NCBI RefSeq assembly: GCF_005405925.1
Contig: NZ_BJHV01000001.1
Span: forward strand, 8,680,001 to 8,744,000
DNA: 64,000 nucleotides
Direction: 5' to 3'
Source: Streptomyces antimycoticus
Lineage (GTDB): Bacteria; Actinomycetota; Actinomycetes; Streptomycetales; Streptomycetaceae
Shown here in pieces: positions 16,914-25,716 of this stretch (the stretch's first letter is position 1; each line of letters starts with the position of its first letter). Position numbers and translations under genes: made by a program. The notes beneath the pieces are model-generated. The model saw nothing but the letters and a program-made list of their open reading frames with translations. It was not told the DNA's origin and made no database searches.

Positions 16914-16956
16914 ACCTTGGACGAACCTTGAATCGTCCGGTCACAGCGGTTATGAA
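16914..16956 (+). promoter_or_regulatory. SARP-type direct repeats overlapping the SARP gene promoter
   Basis: ACCTTG occurs at 16914-16919 and 16925-16930, exactly 11 bp apart (TCAAGGT and CCAAGGT on the minus strand), the spacing used by SARP activators. On the plus strand TTGAAT (16928-16933) and TATGAA (16951-16956) make a -35/-10 pair with a 17-base spacer, 35 bp before the SARP start. The repeats also lie about 90 bp ahead of the A2 precursor, so the regulator may act on both sides. Confidence 0.6.
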
Positions 16957-16991
16957 GGGTGCAGGGGATGCGACAACGGGGGGAAGAATCG

Positions 16992-19817
16992 ATGGTGTCA
17001 TTCGGCTTATTGGGCAGTGTCGAAGTACGTGTCGACGGCACAGAGGTAAACCTGGGACATGCCCGGCAGCAGTGCGTACTCGTCGCATTGCTGGTCGATG
17101 CCAATCACGTGGTGGCGGTGGACCAGCTCGTGGACCGGGTGTGGGGAGAGCGTCCTCCGCGACGCGCTCAGGGGACGTTGTACAGCTACCTTTCCCGTCT
17201 CCGCCAGGCACTGGCTCCCGCCGCCGAGCAGGTGAGCATCGTCCGGCGATCCGGCGGTTACGTCCTCTCGGTCGAGGAGACGGCAGTGGATCTGCACCTC
17301 TTCCGTCAGCTGGTCGGGCAAGCCCGCGCCGCCGACGAGGACGAGCGTGCCTCGGACCTGTTCGCCCAAGCGCTGGGGCTATGGCGGGGGAGGGCGTTCA
17401 CCGCCCTGGACACCCCGTGGTTCACCACGCTCCGCGAGGCCCTGGAGCGGGAACGGACCGCTGCGGAGCTGGATCACACCGACGTCCGGCTCCGCATGGG
17501 CCGCCACACCGGACTGCTGGCCGAACTGTCCACCCGCTCGGAGGCACATCCGCTGGACGAGCGTCTGGCCGGACAATTCATGGTGGCCCTGTACCGCAGC
17601 GGCCGCCCTGCCCAGGCCCTGCACCACTACCAGGAAATCCGATGTCGACTGGCAGAGGAACTGGGCACCGACCCGAGTCCGCCGCTGCGAGATCTCCACC
17701 AGCGGATTCTCACCGCCGATCCGGCCCTCACCGCCCCGGCGACCCCCTCCACAGACAATTCGGGCCGACGCCCGGTACCCGTGCCACGGCAACTGCCCGC
17801 GGCGCCACCGGTGTTCATCGGACGGCTCCCCGAACTCGCCACTTTGGACCGCCTGCTGGACTCCCGGGCCGCTCCCGGCGGCACGGTGATGGTTTCCGCG
17901 ATCGGTGGCGTCGGCGGCGTCGGCAAGAGCTGGCTCGTCCTTCACTGGGCCCACAACCGTCTGGACCATTTCCCCGACGGGCAGCTCTACATCAACCTGC
18001 GTGGCTTCGACCCCTCCGGCGAACCGCTCGCACCGGCGGTGGCGGTACGAGGTTTTCTCGACGCCCTCGGCGTCGACCCCGCGGAGATCCCCGCGGAGCT
18101 GGACGGGCAGACCGGGCTGTACCGCAGCCTGACGTCGGACAAGCGCCTGCTCATCGTGCTCGACAACGCCTGCGACACCGCCCAGCTCCTGCCATTGCTT
18201 CCCGGCAGCTCCACCTGCACCGTGCTCATCACCAGCCGCCGCCAGTTGACCGGCTTGGCCGTCAGCCATGGCGCCCGCTCACTCGACCTCGACGTACTTC
18301 CGGACACCGAGGCACGCCACTTACTCATCCGTCATCTCGGCCACCGCCGGACGGCCGCCGAACCCGACGCCGTCGCCACACTCTTGAAGTACTGCGCGGG
18401 TCTGCCCCTGGCCATCAGCATCCTGGCCGCCCGCGCGGCGGCCAGCCCGGACCTGCCGCTGGCGGCCCTGGCCGAGGAAGTCCAGGAAGCCGCCACCCGA
18501 CTCGATGCCCTGGACACCGGCGACATGGCCGCGGACCTGCGTGCCGTGTTCTCCTCCTCCTACCACGCACTCGAACCCGATACCGCGCAGGCGTTCCGGC
18601 TGATCGGCCTCGCGCCGGGCCCCGACATCAGCGTGCCCGCCACCGCGAGCCTCACTGGACTCCCGGTGGCACGGGTGCGCGTCCTCCTGCGCAAACTGCG
18701 GGCCGCCCACCTGGTCCAGGAACACACCCCCGGTCGCCACCGCATGCATGACCTCATCCGCCTCTACGCCACCGAACAGGGCCACGGTCAACCGGTCTCC
18801 GTCAGCGAGGCCGCACTGCACCGGCTCGCCGACTTCTACCTCCATACCGCTCACACCGCGGCAGGGCTGCTGGACGCACACCAGGACCAGATTCCCCTGG
18901 CCGCCGCCCAGCCGGGGGTCGTGCCGGAGGAGATGGCGGACCACGGTGCGGCTCTGGACTGGTTCACCGCAGAGCACCGGGTGCTGTACGCGGCCGTTGA
19001 TCTGGCGGCCGGTCTAGGGCTCGACGCACACGCCTGGCAACTGGCCAGGGCCCTCGAGACATTCTTCGACTACCGGGGGCACTTGCACGACTGGGCGGCC
19101 AGCCAACGTACCGCGCTCAAGGCGGCGCGGCGGCTGGGTGAGCGGTCCTGGCAGGCCGGCGCACATCGCAGCCTCGGCGTGGCCTACACCCAGATGGGCC
19201 GCCTCGACGAGGGCCACACCCACTTCCACCAGGCCCTGGATCTCTACGACCACCTGGGCGACCGGGTCAGTCAGGCGCACACGTACCGGGGCCTGGGCTG
19301 GGTGTGCGACCGGCAAGGCCGGCCCCGGGAGGCGCTCGACCACAACGAACGGGCGCTGAGGCTGTACCGGGGGGCCGACCACCGGGGCGGACAGGCCATG
19401 GCGCTGAACAACGCCGGGTGGCTGCACGCCATGCTCGGTCAGTACGAGCGGACACTTGATTACTGCACACAGGCGGTGGCCCTCAACAGGGAGATCGACG
19501 ACCGGCACGCGGAGGCGGGGGCGTGGGACAGCCTCGGCTACGCACATCACCACCTCGCTCGGTACGCGGATGCCACCGGCTGCTACGAGCGGGCCCTCGA
19601 CCTCGTCCGGGGGGTCGGCGACCGGTTCAACGAGACGGAGATACTGCATCATCTGGGCGACACCCGTCTCGCCGCGGGTGATCACGAAGCGGCTCGACTG
19701 GTCTGGCGACAGGCTCTTGAGATCGCCGAGGAGATCGGCCACCCGGCCGCCGATGAACTCCGTGACAGACTCATGGATCCTGCACGGGACCTCTCCGAGG
19801 ACCAGTCGCAGCGTTGA
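16992..19817 (+). CDS. AfsR/SARP-family regulator with NB-ARC and TPR domains, lasso pathway activator
   Basis: The product has 941 residues from ATG 16992, preceded by GGGGGGAAG. Order: winged-helix DNA-binding domain (about 1-95; GLLGSVEVRVDGTEVNLG, QGTLYSYLSRLRQAL), bacterial transcriptional activation domain (100-250), NB-ARC ATPase with P-loop GGVGGVGKSW near residue 310 and LLIVLDNA as Walker B, then TPR repeats from about 680. Two in-frame TTA codons occur (17007-17009, codon 6, and 18321-18323), so translation should depend on the bldA tRNA. It is divergent from the lasso precursor genes. Confidence 0.92.
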   Translation: MVSFGLLGSVEVRVDGTEVNLGHARQQCVLVALLVDANHVVAVDQLVDRVWGERPPRRAQGTLYSYLSRLRQALAPAAEQVSIVRRSGGYVLSVEETAVDLHLFRQLVGQARAADEDERASDLFAQALGLWRGRAFTALDTPWFTTLREALERERTAAELDHTDVRLRMGRHTGLLAELSTRSEAHPLDERLAGQFMVALYRSGRPAQALHHYQEIRCRLAEELGTDPSPPLRDLHQRILTADPALTAPATPSTDNSGRRPVPVPRQLPAAPPVFIGRLPELATLDRLLDSRAAPGGTVMVSAIGGVGGVGKSWLVLHWAHNRLDHFPDGQLYINLRGFDPSGEPLAPAVAVRGFLDALGVDPAEIPAELDGQTGLYRSLTSDKRLLIVLDNACDTAQLLPLLPGSSTCTVLITSRRQLTGLAVSHGARSLDLDVLPDTEARHLLIRHLGHRRTAAEPDAVATLLKYCAGLPLAISILAARAAASPDLPLAALAEEVQEAATRLDALDTGDMAADLRAVFSSSYHALEPDTAQAFRLIGLAPGPDISVPATASLTGLPVARVRVLLRKLRAAHLVQEHTPGRHRMHDLIRLYATEQGHGQPVSVSEAALHRLADFYLHTAHTAAGLLDAHQDQIPLAAAQPGVVPEEMADHGAALDWFTAEHRVLYAAVDLAAGLGLDAHAWQLARALETFFDYRGHLHDWAASQRTALKAARRLGERSWQAGAHRSLGVAYTQMGRLDEGHTHFHQALDLYDHLGDRVSQAHTYRGLGWVCDRQGRPREALDHNERALRLYRGADHRGGQAMALNNAGWLHAMLGQYERTLDYCTQAVALNREIDDRHAEAGAWDSLGYAHHHLARYADATGCYERALDLVRGVGDRFNETEILHHLGDTRLAAGDHEAARLVWRQALEIAEEIGHPAADELRDRLMDPARDLSEDQSQR

Positions 19818-19902
19818 CCCGCGGCTTCCCGCAGGTGTGACGGCCCCGGTTGTCCGTCCCGGAGCCCGTGACCAAGACGGTGGCGACGGCGGGGCCCGCC
19901 TG

Positions 19903-19924
19903 CCCCCGCCGATCCAGAAGACAC
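19903..19924. repeat. Direct repeat, right copy, bracketing the lasso cluster
   Basis: The sequence (CCCCCGCC then GATCCAGAAGAC then AC) matches the left copy at 11990-12011 in 20 of 22 positions, same orientation, 7.9 kb apart. It lies between the SARP gene and a broken LamG gene; its last base is the first of that gene's stop codon. Confidence 0.7.
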
Positions 19925-21067
19925 TAGGCGAGGGCGGTCATGAACTCCTGTGGCCGCAGGGCTCGTTTGACGATGCGGGTGTCGCCGATCCAGCCGTAGA
20001 AGCCCTGGCCGAACTTCTCCTCGAACTGGGTGCCACCGATCACGAAGGGCTTGCCGAGAGTGGCGATCCCCGTCGACGGCTGGGTGGGATTGCGCGCGAT
20101 CTTCGAGCCGTCGACGTACACCACGGTGTGATGGCCGTCGTTGACGACGGCGATGTGGGTCCACCGGCCCACCGGCAGGGCGTGGCTCCAGGAGGTCGGA
20201 TCGGCGTCCTGCACCTGCGGATAGACCACGAACTGCAGGAAGCGCTCGGGGGTCACATTGAGGCTGCACGTCGGCTCGTCGGGCGACCAGCCGGTGGTCT
20301 TTCCGGCGTCGCCGTTGCGCCCCTCCCAGCTGAGGATGCCCATCCAGGCATGGTCGCCCTCGAAGGGGTCCGGGAGCTTGAGATACGTCTCGATGGTGTA
20401 ACCACCGGTGAACTTCTCGGAGTTCAGCGGCGCGGTGGCGGAGGTGGTCAGGACCGCGCCGCGGTCGGGTCCCTTGCCGCCGTCGAAGCGCAGGCTGGCA
20501 TGGGCGGGCTGGTCGCCGTGGTGCTCGCCGGACCACGTCAGGACCTCGGGCTCGCTGTCGTGCAGGCGCGTCACCCGGAGGTCGTTGCCGTGGCCGGACA
20601 GGTCGCGGAGCACGGTATCCGTGCCGACCGGTCCGGCCGCGGCCGCGCGAGCGGTGGTTCCCGAGGCGTCGAAGCGCCAGTACGCGAGGGTGCCGCGCGG
20701 CATCACCGCGGAGGCCGGGCGCGGCTTGCGCGGTTCGACCGGGGCGAAGGAGGAGAAGCGGCGTTCGAAGTCGATGCTCAGGCTGAACCGGTCGACGGGA
20801 CCGGTCAGTTCGATGGTCTCCGCCTCCAGAGGTGTTCTCTGCTCCGGGTCGCGGCCGAGGAACCAGGGCGAGAACGTCTGCACGTCGATCACATCGCGGA
20901 CCAGGTCGAAGGCGTAGAGGCGGATCATTCCGGCGGTTGTCCGAGAGCTGTGCGCTGCCCTCGTCGTCGGCCCAGGCCAGGTCGTGGGTGGTGAGGACGG
21001 CGGGCACAGTGGGGTGGGCGTCGAGCACCTTCTGCGCCCACCGCAGCCCGGAGTCGGAGATCTCCAT
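19924..21067 (-). pseudogene. Broken calcineurin-like phosphoesterase/LamG-domain gene
   Basis: Two frames hold parts of one protein. From ATG 21067 a phosphoesterase fragment reads MEISDSGLRWAQKVLDAHPT...TTHDLAWADDEGSAQLSDN. Near 20930-20945 the reading frame jumps to AGMIRLYAFDLVRDVIDVQTFSPWFLG. It continues through a LamG/concanavalin-like domain (FTGGYTIETYLKLPDPFEGDH, GRWTHIAVVNDGHHTVVYVDGSKIA) to 19924. Related proteins have a longer N-terminal catalytic part and extra residues between these segments, so both N-terminal truncation and an internal deletion with frameshift are inferred. Confidence 0.75.
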
Positions 21068-21673
21068 TGACACTCCCGCGCATCATGTGAAGAACCGGTG
21101 ACCCCGGACGGCACTGTGGTCAAGGTCCGTGACCACACATGGGCGGTCAGATGAACGGCGCCTGATCCGTTGCGGGCGGAACAGCCGTACGACGCGTCCC
21201 GCGCTGACGCGGACATCGCGGGCATCGCGGAAAGTCGCTATTTCAACGATCGGGCATGAGTGCCTGTCTCGCCAATTACTACGGATAACCAGTTTGCATA
21301 TGAGTTCCGATGACTTTCGGACGGTCCAGCGCCAGATTCAGGGCTCCATCCGCGAAATCAAGCCGACTTTACCTGCGCGAGCAACCCCTCGCCTGATCGC
21401 GGAGTTGCCACCTATCGGGGCACATCTGTTCGATGAGGCCGCTTCATGGCGGCACAGGGCCCCTCGGTGGCCGTTGTTGACGCACGGGCACGGCCGTGAC
21501 CCGGTGGCGGCGATATCGGGCGTCGGTCGCCTCGCTTCCCTGATTTTTACATTGCTTTAACCGGGCTATATTCGGACTTTATTCACCCGCGGTGAGTTCA
21601 ATTGCTAGGGAATTCCAGGTTTGCCTACCTGGCATGCTGGTCGTGAAAAGTCACTCCAGGGAAAGGTCTGAAG
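21068..21673. other. Low-GC intergenic region
   Basis: About 600 bp contain no convincing gene. An open frame at 21129-21560 lacks codon bias and recognisable domains. The stretch 21240-21640 is clearly less GC-rich than its surroundings. An AT-rich promoter-like segment (TTTACA...TATATT near 21545-21572) precedes the methyltransferase gene. Confidence 0.5.
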
Positions 21674-22795
21674 ATGCCGCGTTCCTTCCGGGCAGAGTTG
21701 GCCGCACCGGGTGGCAAGGTGCCGGTGCGGGCGTGCGAATTGGAGTCGAGCCCGGTGTGGCTGTTCGCTTCGATCGGCGAGTATCCGGTGTACGACGACG
21801 TCGCGTACGAGGCGATGATCAACGACGAGCGCCGGATGAGCGCATACACCGAAGCCGTCCGGCGCTACGCCCCCGGCCGGACGGTGCTCGACATCGGCAC
21901 GGGGCAGGACGCGGTGTGGGCGCTGGCCGCCGCCCGCGCCGGAGCGCGACACGTATGGGCCGTGGAGGTCATCCCCGAGTCCGCGCGGATCGCCCGGAAG
22001 AACATCGAGAAGGCGGGTTTCGCCGACCGGATCACGGTGGTGGAGGGGCTGTCCACCGAGATCGAGCTACCCGAGCCCGTCGATATGTGCGTCTCCGAGA
22101 TCATCGGCACGCTCGCCGGCTCGGAAGGGGCCGGGTCCGTCCTGCGGGATGCCCGGGAGCGCCTGGTGAAGCCCGGCGGGGTGTTCATCCCGCACCGCAG
22201 TGCCACCACCGCCGTCGCTCTGGACCTGAACAGCGCGAACCTCGGCACGCTCCCCGGTTTTCCGCCCCTCGTCTTCCGTTACGTGGAAGAGGTGTTCGCG
22301 TCGGTGGGCCGCCCCTTCGATCTGCGGGTGGTTCTCGAAGGGCTGCAGGACAACCCGAGGGTGCGGCAGCGGTCGTATCTGTCCGATGCCGTCGAGGTGG
22401 AGCCGCTGGAGTACAACGGCGACTTGCAGCCGGAGGGCGTCGACGCCGTCGAGCTGACCTTCACCCGAGCGGGCCGCTTCTCCGGGCTCGCGCTCGGCGT
22501 GCGCCTGTGGGTGACCGAGGACGACGAGCCGCTCGACTCGCTGGTCCAGTCGAGCAATTGGACCCCGGTGTACGCCCCGCTGTCGGAGGAGGGCCTGCCG
22601 GTGCGGCCGGGCGACCGGTTCGAGTTCGAGTTCACCACGACGATGAGCGACGACGGCGTCCACCCCGACTACGCGCTCGTCGGCCAGTTGCAGCGGGCCA
22701 GTGGTCCGGCGGTGCCCCTGAGCTGGGGATCCACGCACCACGGGGACGGATTTCGTGAGACGCCCTTCTACCGCTCGCTGTTCCCCGCCCCCTGA
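21674..22795 (+). CDS. PRMT-like SAM-dependent methyltransferase
   Basis: The product has 373 residues; GGGAAAGG precedes ATG 21674. It follows the protein arginine methyltransferase plan: YPVYDDVAYEAMINDERRMSAYTEAV before motif I (VLDIGTGQDAVWALAAARAGARHVWAVEV), then the double-Glu loop SEIIGTLAGSEG, RLVKPGGVFIPH, and a beta-barrel-like C-terminal half. Bacterial members are rarer than eukaryotic ones and some modify natural products or peptides; the target here is unknown. It stands alone, beside the lasso cluster but outside its repeats. Confidence 0.82.
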   Translation: MPRSFRAELAAPGGKVPVRACELESSPVWLFASIGEYPVYDDVAYEAMINDERRMSAYTEAVRRYAPGRTVLDIGTGQDAVWALAAARAGARHVWAVEVIPESARIARKNIEKAGFADRITVVEGLSTEIELPEPVDMCVSEIIGTLAGSEGAGSVLRDARERLVKPGGVFIPHRSATTAVALDLNSANLGTLPGFPPLVFRYVEEVFASVGRPFDLRVVLEGLQDNPRVRQRSYLSDAVEVEPLEYNGDLQPEGVDAVELTFTRAGRFSGLALGVRLWVTEDDEPLDSLVQSSNWTPVYAPLSEEGLPVRPGDRFEFEFTTTMSDDGVHPDYALVGQLQRASGPAVPLSWGSTHHGDGFRETPFYRSLFPAP

Positions 22796-22808
22796 CACCA
22801 CGCCGTCG

Positions 22809-23609
22809 TCAGCGGTCCGCCGCCCCGGCGGCTGCGACGGCTTCCAGCACCAGCCGGGCGAACTCCTCCGGCCGCTGTTCGGGGAACGGCACCCCGGCTC
22901 CGGGCACGGTGTGCCCCGTGGCGGACAGGGCGTTCACCATGGGCTCGAAGCTGGGCATCGACGGATCGTCGTCCTGCCCGCAGATGACCGTGGCCGGGGC
23001 GGTGATCCGCGGCAGCCGCTCGCCCATCGCGAACAGCCGAACGGCGATGTGGCCGTCCTCCGCCCGGTCCAGCACCCGCACGGCGTCGGCCATGAACCGG
23101 TTGAGCGCGGCCTCCTGCCCCGGCGCGTAGAAATGCCTCCGCCGGTTCCACAGTTCCATGAGGTGGGAGCCGTCCGGTTTCGGCTGTACCCAGTCGACCG
23201 GGCGCTTCCACACCGCCCGGGCGCGCTTCTCCGGGGTGATGAACGGGGTCGCCGAGAGCACCAGGCTCCGCACCCGGGAGCCCAGGCGCGCCGCCACCTC
23301 CACCGCGATCACGCCGCCGGTGTGGTGGCCGACCAGGTGGAACGACTCCAGCCCCAGCCCGGCCACCAGGTCCTCGACCCCGTCCGCGAACATCTCGATG
23401 CTCTGATCGTCCGCGGGCTTCGCCGAGGCCCCGTAGCCGACGGTGTCCATCGCGATCGCTCGGTGGGTGGCGCCGACCAGCGGAAGCACATCGCGGTACT
23501 CGGTCCATGACCGCGGGGTCTGGTGGAGCAGCAGCACCGGCTCGCCCTCACCGCACTCGACGTAGTGGAGCTGGCCGAAGCGGCTGGAGGTGTAGTGGGC
23601 GGTCAGCAT
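22809..23609 (-). CDS. Alpha/beta hydrolase (MhpC-like position) with an atypical nucleophile elbow
   Basis: The product has 266 residues from ATG 23609 (GGGAGA 7-8 bases upstream; GTG 23615 is too close to that site). The fold is clear: LLLHQTPRSWTEYRDVLPLV (oxyanion HG-like loop), MDTVGYGASAKP, and LVGHHTGGVIAVEVAARLG at the nucleophile elbow, where His stands in the usual Ser position. It is divergent from the hydratase/dehydrogenase/aldolase genes, as a meta-cleavage hydrolase would be, but the altered elbow makes that role unsure. Confidence 0.82.
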   Translation of the reverse strand: MLTAHYTSSRFGQLHYVECGEGEPVLLLHQTPRSWTEYRDVLPLVGATHRAIAMDTVGYGASAKPADDQSIEMFADGVEDLVAGLGLESFHLVGHHTGGVIAVEVAARLGSRVRSLVLSATPFITPEKRARAVWKRPVDWVQPKPDGSHLMELWNRRRHFYAPGQEAALNRFMADAVRVLDRAEDGHIAVRLFAMGERLPRITAPATVICGQDDDPSMPSFEPMVNALSATGHTVPGAGVPFPEQRPEEFARLVLEAVAAAGAADR

Positions 23610-23655
23610 ATGCACTCTCCCGATGTGGCAGGTTGGCGAGCCCGCGATCCTGGTC

Positions 23656-23688
23656 GTACTTTGTACGGAAGTCCTTGGGTGGCGTCAA
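23656..23688 (-). promoter_or_regulatory. Promoter and GTAC-box operator of the hydrolase gene
   Basis: On the minus strand TTGACG (23688-23683), a 17-base spacer and TACAAA (23665-23660) form a promoter. CCGTACAAAGTAC covers the -10, and nearly the same 13-mer (CCGTACATAGTAC) lies at 28533-28545 before the luciferase-like oxidoreductase gene. Confidence 0.55.
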
Positions 23689-23808
23689 GAGCGGTGCGGC
23701 GCACGCAGGCCCCTCGCCCGGAGAGTTCCGTGAGGCGGTACGCCCTTCCGGCCGGAGGGGCATAGGGCAGGTCAGCGCCGCCTCGTCCGGCAAGCCACTA
23801 TCCGCCGC

Positions 23809-23860
23809 GTTCCGCGTAACGGAACAAAAGTTGGCTCGTGACGGCCCGCGCGTCTATACC
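23809..23860 (+). promoter_or_regulatory. Promoter of the hydratase operon with upstream palindrome
   Basis: GTTCCG (23809-23814) and CGGAAC (23820-23825) form an exact inverted repeat with a 5-base spacer. It sits just before a -35 TTGGCT (23831-23836) and a -10 TATACC (23855-23860), 18 bases apart. The position upstream of -35 suits an activator; IclR-type activators of hydroxyphenylpropionate pathways bind similar inverted repeats. Confidence 0.5.
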
Positions 23861-23920
23861 GGAGGCCACATGGGGAGCGCCGGGGGCCCGGCACCCACGT
23901 TCCACCTCAGGAGGTAGCCC

Positions 23921-24754
23921 GTGCCGAATGTGCCCGACCGCGTCCCGACGGACGCCTTCCCCGGGGCCGTGGTCAAGGCCGCCGACGCACTGGCGCAGGC
24001 CGCCCGCGGCGGGAGGACCTGCCCGCCGGTGCGCACGCTCTTGGACGACGGCGACATCGAGGCCGCCTACGCGGTGCAGCGGCTGAACCTGCAACGCGAG
24101 CAGGCCACCGGCCGCCGGATCGTCGGCCGGAAGATCGGTTTGACGTCCCTGGCCGTGCAGCGCCAACTCGGCGTGGACCAGCCGGACTTCGGCGCGCTGT
24201 TCGCGGACATGGCCGTCCCGGAGGGCGGTGAGGTGGCCGCCGGGCGGCTGCTCCAGCCCAAGGTGGAGGCCGAGGTGGCGCTCGTGCTCGGCAGCGACCT
24301 GCCACACGCCCAGTGCACCGTCGTCGACCTGCTGGGCGCCACCGACTTCGCACTCCCCGCGCTGGAGATCGTCGACAGCCGAGTGCGGGACTGGGACATC
24401 TCCATCGTCGACACCGTCGCCGACAACGCCTCCTGCGGGATGTACGTCCTCGGCACCTTCCCGGTGCCGCTGACCGGGGTCAACCTGCGCTCCGTGCAGA
24501 TGAGCATGACCCGCAACGGCGAGATGGTCTCCGAGGGGACCGGCGCCGACTGCCTCGGCGGCCCCCTCAACGCGGCCGTCTGGCTGGCCTCGGCCCTCGC
24601 CGAGCGGGGCGACCCGCTGCGGGCGGGCGACCTCGTCCTGACCGGGGCCCTGGGGCCGATGGTCCCCGCGGCCCCAGGCGATGTGTTCCAAGCCCGTATC
24701 TCGAACCTGGGCACCGTAGGGGTCGGGTTCGCCGCGGAAGGAGACAACCGGTGA
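23921..24754 (+). CDS. mhpD: 2-keto-4-pentenoate hydratase
   Basis: The product has 277 residues from GTG 23921, with CAGGAGG 6 bases upstream. It shows the fumarylacetoacetase-like hydratase core: [18 protein letters not shown] (metal-binding Glu pair), [10 protein letters not shown], and [16 protein letters not shown]. It hydrates 2-hydroxypenta-2,4-dienoate to 4-hydroxy-2-oxovalerate in meta-cleavage pathways of aromatic compounds. Its stop overlaps the next start, and the three genes mhpD-F-E form one operon. Confidence 0.93.
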   Translation: MPNVPDRVPTDAFPGAVVKAADALAQAARGGRTCPPVRTLLDDGDIEAAYAVQRLNLQREQATGRRIVGRKIGLTSLAVQRQLGVDQPDFGALFADMAVPEGGEVAAGRLLQPKVEAEVALVLGSDLPHAQCTVVDLLGATDFALPALEIVDSRVRDWDISIVDTVADNASCGMYVLGTFPVPLTGVNLRSVQMSMTRNGEMVSEGTGADCLGGPLNAAVWLASALAERGDPLRAGDLVLTGALGPMVPAAPGDVFQARISNLGTVGVGFAAEGDNR

Positions 24755-25716
24755 GCAGCGAGACGAACACCCGCACCAAGGTGGCGATCATCGGGTCCGG
24801 CAACATCGGCACCGACCTCCTGATCAAGGTGCTGCGGCTCTCCGACACCCTGGAGATCGCCGCGATGGCCGGCATCGACCCCGACTCCGACGGGCTGGCC
24901 CGCGCCCGCCGCCTGAAGGTGGCCACCACCCACGAGGGCGTGGACGGGCTGGTGAAGCTGGACGAGTTCGCGGACGTGGACCTCGTCTTCGACGCGACCT
25001 CCGCCGGTGCCCACAAGCGCCACGAGGAGGTGCTGCGCCCCCTCGGCCGCACCCTCGTCGACCTCACCCCCGCGGCCATCGGCCCCTATGTGGTGCCCCC
25101 GGTCAACGGCGACGCCCACCTCGGCGCGCCGAACGTCAACATGGTCACCTGCGGCGGCCAGGCCACGATCCCGATCGTCGCCGCGGTGGGCGCGGTCACC
25201 CCCGTCCACTACGGGGAGATCGTCGCGTCCATCTCCTCCCGCTCCGCGGGCCCCGGCACCCGGGCGAACATCGACGAGTTCACCGAGACCACCGCCTCCG
25301 CCATCGAGCGCGTGGGCGGCGCCGCCCGCGGCAAGGCCATCATCATCCTCAACCCGGCCGAGCCGCCGCTGATCATGCGGGACACCGTGCACTGCCTGGT
25401 CTCCGGCTGCGACACCGAGGAGGTCACCGCTTCCGTCGAGGAGATGGCCGGCCGGGTCCAGGCGTATGTACCCGGATACCGCCTCAAGCAGAAGGTGCAG
25501 TTCGACCAGGTGAGCTCCGACGACCCGCTGCGCTCGCTGCTGCCCGCCGAGGCCGCGCACACCGACGCGGTGAAGGTCTCGGTCTTCCTCGAGGTCGAGG
25601 GCGCCGCCCACTACCTCCCGGCCTACGCCGGAAACCTCGACATCATGACCTCGGCCGCGCTGCGCACCGCGGAGCGCCTGGCCGCACACCGCTCCGGCGA
25701 GGAGGCCGCACGATGA
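24751..25716 (+). CDS. mhpF: Acetaldehyde dehydrogenase (acetylating)
   Basis: The product has 321 residues from GTG 24751, overlapping the upstream stop (GTGA). NAD-binding is at [13 protein letters not shown]; the catalytic Cys lies in [14 protein letters not shown], as in MhpF/BphJ/DmpF enzymes. It converts acetaldehyde to acetyl-CoA and works as a channelling complex with the aldolase encoded next. Length and the order hydratase-dehydrogenase-aldolase are typical. Confidence 0.95.
   Translation: MSSETNTRTKVAIIGSGNIGTDLLIKVLRLSDTLEIAAMAGIDPDSDGLARARRLKVATTHEGVDGLVKLDEFADVDLVFDATSAGAHKRHEEVLRPLGRTLVDLTPAAIGPYVVPPVNGDAHLGAPNVNMVTCGGQATIPIVAAVGAVTPVHYGEIVASISSRSAGPGTRANIDEFTETTASAIERVGGAARGKAIIILNPAEPPLIMRDTVHCLVSGCDTEEVTASVEEMAGRVQAYVPGYRLKQKVQFDQVSSDDPLRSLLPAEAAHTDAVKVSVFLEVEGAAHYLPAYAGNLDIMTSAALRTAERLAAHRSGEEAAR

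Noticed and set aside
21129..21560. A 143-codon open frame in the low-GC gap
   Set aside because: No recognisable domain, no binding site at the start, and no codon-position bias.
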